A DNA stretch of 64,000 nt from Paenibacillus farraposensis. Its GTDB lineage: Bacteria > Bacillota > Bacilli > Paenibacillales > Paenibacillaceae. The notes below the pieces were generated by a model. The model worked only from the letters and a program-made list of their open reading frames with translations. It ran no database searches and was not told the DNA's origin. The position numbers and the translations under genes were made by a program. Within the stretch, counting starts at the first letter, position 1. Every line of letters begins with the position of its first letter. Below are positions 61,512 to 64,000 of the stretch, piece by piece. The stretch spans positions 441,696-505,695 of the forward strand of contig NZ_JAFFQR010000064.1 in assembly GCF_020736845.1 (NCBI RefSeq), in the 5' to 3' direction.

Positions 61512-62324
61512 TTATATTTTAGATTCCACCAGTTCATCAATACGTCCAGGATGCGTATACACATTCAAAGAATGACTTCGTATAAAGCCGACTGCAGTAA
61601 TCCCCAAATCCTCGGCCAGTTCAAGCGCAAGCTCAGTGGGGGCTGACTTGGACAAAACAACTTCACAGCCAATTTTGGCAACCTTCAGCAGGATTTCAGA
61701 TGAGATGCGTCCACTGAATACAATGATTTTATCATGTAATACAATATTATTTTTCAGGCAATGCCCGTAGATTTTATCCAGCGCATTGTGGCGGCCGATA
61801 TCCATTCTTGACAGGATGATCCCGTTTTTGTCACACAGCGCGGCATTATGGACGCCTCCGGTCTCCTGAAAGGTTTGTGCCGAGCTTTGCATTAAATTCA
61901 TCAGGCGGAAGCAGTCGTCAAAGGCCAGCGTCACATGGATATCCTTCATTCTTTTGGCCACTTTAGCATCATTCACAAAATAAAAACCCTGTCTGCTTTT
62001 TCCGCAACAGGAGGTAATATACCGTTTGGAATGAAATTGTTGATAAAATTCATTCATCCGCCGGGTTTTGATATGAACAAAACCTTCTTTTTCCTGAACC
62101 CAAATATGCTCAATATCATCGTATCGTTGAATGACGCCTTCCGAGGCCAAAAAGCCTACTGCCATATCCTCCAAATACTCCGGTGTGCACACCATGGTGG
62201 CAAATTCTTGCTGATTGATTTTGATGGTCACCGGTTGCTCTGTCACCACAGCGTCCTCCAAACACTTGATTTCACCGTCACAATAACGAAAAATCGCACG
62301 GTTTACCTCAGCTGGATTTTCCAT
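61512..62324 (-). CDS. fdhD: Formate dehydrogenase accessory sulfurtransferase
   Basis: A 270-residue FdhD, which passes sulfur to the molybdenum cofactor of formate dehydrogenase. Motifs: YLEDMAVGFLASEGVI, the Cys site RYITSCCGKSRQG, and GRHNALDKIYG. The ATG at 62322-62324 follows AAAGGAG by 8 nt; a 22-codon upstream extension overlaps moaA in another frame and is discarded. No formate dehydrogenase gene is in this window. Confidence 0.94.
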   Translation of the reverse strand: MENPAEVNRAIFRYCDGEIKCLEDAVVTEQPVTIKINQQEFATMVCTPEYLEDMAVGFLASEGVIQRYDDIEHIWVQEKEGFVHIKTRRMNEFYQQFHSKRYITSCCGKSRQGFYFVNDAKVAKRMKDIHVTLAFDDCFRLMNLMQSSAQTFQETGGVHNAALCDKNGIILSRMDIGRHNALDKIYGHCLKNNIVLHDKIIVFSGRISSEILLKVAKIGCEVVLSKSAPTELALELAEDLGITAVGFIRSHSLNVYTHPGRIDELVESKI

Positions 62325-62364
62325 GTGCTCAACTCCTTTGGTTCTGGCAGGCTGGCTTCTCGGC

Positions 62365-63387
62365 TCACCCGCCGATATGTGACATTTCAATTTTGGACGA
62401 CGCTCGCTGCGTATGGGTCAGTCGTTCCTCTGAATAGCGGTCAGTTCGTCCTCTCCAAACACGCTCAATGTAAGCTCTGATCTCATCATCGGACTGTTCG
62501 GAACGCAGCATCGCGCGAAGCTCGTATCCTCGAGAGGCAAACAGGCACGTGTACAAGGTGCCTTCAGCGGAAATTCTCGCCCGCGTACATGTGGAGCAAA
62601 AGGCGTCCGTAACAGACGAAATGATGCCGATTTCCCCGTCTCTGTCCCGATACCTGTAACGCGTCGCCACCTCACCTCTATACTGGGGCTGGACAGGCTC
62701 CAGCGGCATTTGCTCATGGATCGTATGAAGAATTTGCTGCTTGGAAACGACCTGATCCAGTTTCCAGCCATTCGTGTTGCCCACATCCATAAACTCAACA
62801 AAACGCAAAATATGGTTTTTCCTTTGAAAATAGTCGGCCATGGGCAAAATATCCTGATCGTTAAAGCCCTTTTGCACGACCATGTTTATTTTCACCTGCA
62901 TGCCCGCTTGAGCCGCAACATCAATACCATCCAGCACCGCCTTTAAGCTGCTTTTTCCCCCATTCATTCGGCGGAACCGATCATCGTCAAGCGAATCCAG
63001 GCTAACCGTCACTCTGTTCAGTCCTGCCTCCCGAAGTGCCGCAGCATATTTGGACAAAAATACGCCGTTCGTCGTCATTGCAATATCCTCAACTCCTTCG
63101 AGCCCGGTTAGCGAATGAATGAGCGAAGGCAAGTCCTTTCTCAGCAATGGTTCACCGCCAGTAATACGCAGCTTCGTTACACCGAGAGAGACAAAAATAC
63201 GGGAAAGCCGTGTAATTTCCGCAAAGGTCAATATTTTTTCTTTTGGCAAAAAAGGATAATCGTGCCCGAAGATTTCTTCCGGCATACAGTACCGGCATCG
63301 AAAATTACATCGGTCTATGACGGATATTCTCAAGTCCCGTAACGGACGATTCCATTGATCGTCGCTGCGGTTGGTCATCACGTTCAC
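62365..63387 (-). CDS. moaA: GTP 3',8-cyclase (radical SAM)
   Basis: A 340-residue radical SAM enzyme catalysing the first step of molybdenum cofactor synthesis. The N-terminal cluster site is [10 protein letters not shown] (CxxxCxxC); the C-terminal cluster site is [20 protein letters not shown] with its preceding Cys. [10 protein letters not shown] (SAM binding) and [10 protein letters not shown] are also seen. It lacks the usual two-glycine C-terminus and instead ends [10 protein letters not shown], where the final GG is in fact present. First gene of the run. Confidence 0.95.
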   Translation of the reverse strand: MNVMTNRSDDQWNRPLRDLRISVIDRCNFRCRYCMPEEIFGHDYPFLPKEKILTFAEITRLSRIFVSLGVTKLRITGGEPLLRKDLPSLIHSLTGLEGVEDIAMTTNGVFLSKYAAALREAGLNRVTVSLDSLDDDRFRRMNGGKSSLKAVLDGIDVAAQAGMQVKINMVVQKGFNDQDILPMADYFQRKNHILRFVEFMDVGNTNGWKLDQVVSKQQILHTIHEQMPLEPVQPQYRGEVATRYRYRDRDGEIGIISSVTDAFCSTCTRARISAEGTLYTCLFASRGYELRAMLRSEQSDDEIRAYIERVWRGRTDRYSEERLTHTQRASSKIEMSHIGG

Positions 63388-63445
63388 CTCAATCCGTCAT
63401 CATTATAGGCTTCTTGGGCTGATGCTTTCATGTAGCCTAAGAGCC

Positions 63446-63508
63446 AAAAAACCGGCATCACAACAACTTCTTCGCCTTGGATCATCGAAGAGTCTGCTAA
63501 ATGCCGGT
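63446..63508 (-). terminator. Terminator between the small peptide ORF and moaA
   Basis: 8-bp arms ACCGGCAT (63451-63458) / ATGCCGGT (63501-63508) with an inner CTTCG / CGAAG helix. On the minus strand it is followed by TTTTTTGG. It lies 59 bp before moaA, so it either ends the tiny upstream gene or attenuates moaA. I see no conserved Moco riboswitch core. Confidence 0.7.
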
Positions 63509-63539
63509 TAATTTATCTACATCAGGATTTGACGAATCC

Positions 63540-63620
63540 TTACATCGTATGATATAGAAAAATCAAACTAACAAGCGCTGCGACAAATAAAATATACGCG
63601 ATTCCCCACGTACACTCCAT
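63540..63620 (-). CDS. Possible 26-residue membrane peptide
   Basis: ORF starting MECTWG followed by one hydrophobic segment (IAYILFVAALVSLIFLY) and HTM. No convincing ribosome site. It lies between a Fur-box-associated promoter and a terminator, which argues for a transcribed unit. Confidence 0.4.
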   Translation of the reverse strand: MECTWGIAYILFVAALVSLIFLYHTM

Positions 63621-63700
63621 TTATGACTGCTCTGCAATAGAATACATTTCTATTGTTAGCAATCCTCGAACGTTTGTCAATGCTTTTTCATTTTCTCAGA

Positions 63701-63715
63701 CGATAATCATTATCA
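63701..63715. promoter_or_regulatory. Fur box with adjacent sigma-A promoter elements
   Basis: CGATAATCATTATCA matches the 7-1-7 Fur consensus TGATAATNATTATCA at 14 of 15 positions. On the minus strand a TTGACA lies about 20 bp downstream, with TAACAAT at 16 bp. It would give iron-dependent repression of the short transcript towards moaA. Confidence 0.6.
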
Positions 63716-63926
63716 ATGAAAGATTTTGCAAAATCCGTTACAAAAATTTTAATAATACACGTTGAACTATCTTAAATTTTACGCTATAGTTACACCAGAT
63801 GACATGCAGAAAATGACATATTTTTTGTTTTCTCATCAGTGATTGATATACAGGCGGTGCGTACTGTTTGTTATTAATACATATTCCTATGGCGGATTGG
63901 CCTCCAGGACTTAGAGCTTGGTCACT

Positions 63927-63985
63927 ACTCCACCATAAACACAAGTGCTAGTTGATGGCACTTGTGTTTATGGTGGAGTTTTTTT
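63927..63985 (+). terminator. 22-bp perfect hairpin with long T-run
   Basis: Arms at 63927-63948 and 63958-63979 (core CCATAAACACAAGTGC) are perfect with a 9-nt loop, followed by TTTTTTT. No plus-strand gene ends in this window before it; a 20-codon ORF at 63890-63952 overlaps the first arm. It may end a small RNA. Confidence 0.75.
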
Positions 63986-64000
63986 ATTTCTAATTTTCAA

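Noticed and set aside
63446..63540. Molybdenum cofactor riboswitch in the moaA leader
   Set aside because: Apart from a terminator-like hairpin, I cannot match the conserved Moco RNA core, so I do not claim it.
63738..63944. 68-codon ORF near the right end
   Set aside because: It runs through the perfect hairpin and has no ribosome site.

Overview
The window looks like a chromosomal segment of an endospore-forming Paenibacillus, close to the P. polymyxa group. The evidence is sporulation genes (spoVAC-spoVAD-spoVAE, sigK), the Firmicutes order yqeG-yqeH-aroE-yhbY-nadD, a YoaJ-type expansin, Lpl-type sugar ABC genes beside an AraC sensor-regulator, and an RRNPP receptor with secreted propeptides of the kind reported in P. 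polymyxa. Most start codons were chosen from ribosome-binding sites, and all functions are read from sequence by eye.

Layout. 1-8.1 kb: the yqeG-yqeH-aroE-yhbY-nadD cluster, then a MoxR / DUF58 / transglutaminase trio, all on the minus strand. 8.2-10.3 kb: spoVAC-D-E behind a sigma-G-like promoter. 10.3-23.6 kb: household and carbohydrate genes (M42 peptidase, YdjM-like membrane protein, iron alcohol dehydrogenase, expansin, AraC sensor-regulator convergent with an LplB/LplC/LplA-type ABC system with cre sites, EamA, YdcF, DUF523). 41-57.4 kb: surface and secreted proteins (discoidin-like, Yellow/MRJP-like, a 1543-residue FN3/SLH protein, PPC-like protein plus a dead paralogue), an orphan type I-C CRISPR remnant, a UDP-glycosyltransferase and a beta-helix protein. 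57.6-63.4 kb: molybdenum cofactor and molybdate uptake genes (moaA, fdhD, moaD, a MoaD-MoaE fusion, moeB, modA, modB; no modC). The end holds a Fur box and a tiny membrane-peptide ORF.

The centrepiece is a 15,969-bp, visibly AT-richer element at 24157-40126 that splits sigK after codon 66. Joining the two halves through a shared AA dinucleotide restores a 235-codon pro-sigma-K reading frame. The element is therefore a skin-like sigK intervening element with a large serine recombinase at its left edge. Joining the element's own ends gives a 56-bp attP with 12-bp perfect inverted arms spaced exactly 15 nt either side of the same AA. The crossover point is thus supported twice, independently. 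The recombinase gene runs across this site: when integrated its last 26 codons are sigK antisense sequence, and in the excised circle the same frame continues into 47 different codons stored at the far right end of the element. Excision would therefore repair sigK and re-tail the recombinase in one event.

Other cargo of the element: a primase-like protein with a C-terminal helix-turn-helix, a WXG100-type toxin with a probable immunity gene, an RRNPP-family receptor followed by two overlapping secreted propeptides, a XerC/D-like tyrosine recombinase under a repeated operator, a secreted protein, several very small ORFs, and repeated palindromes of the form CTAAG-N5-CTTAG. This combination (developmental excision, peptide signalling, toxin, replication protein) suggests a domesticated or still mobile phage- or ICE-like element.
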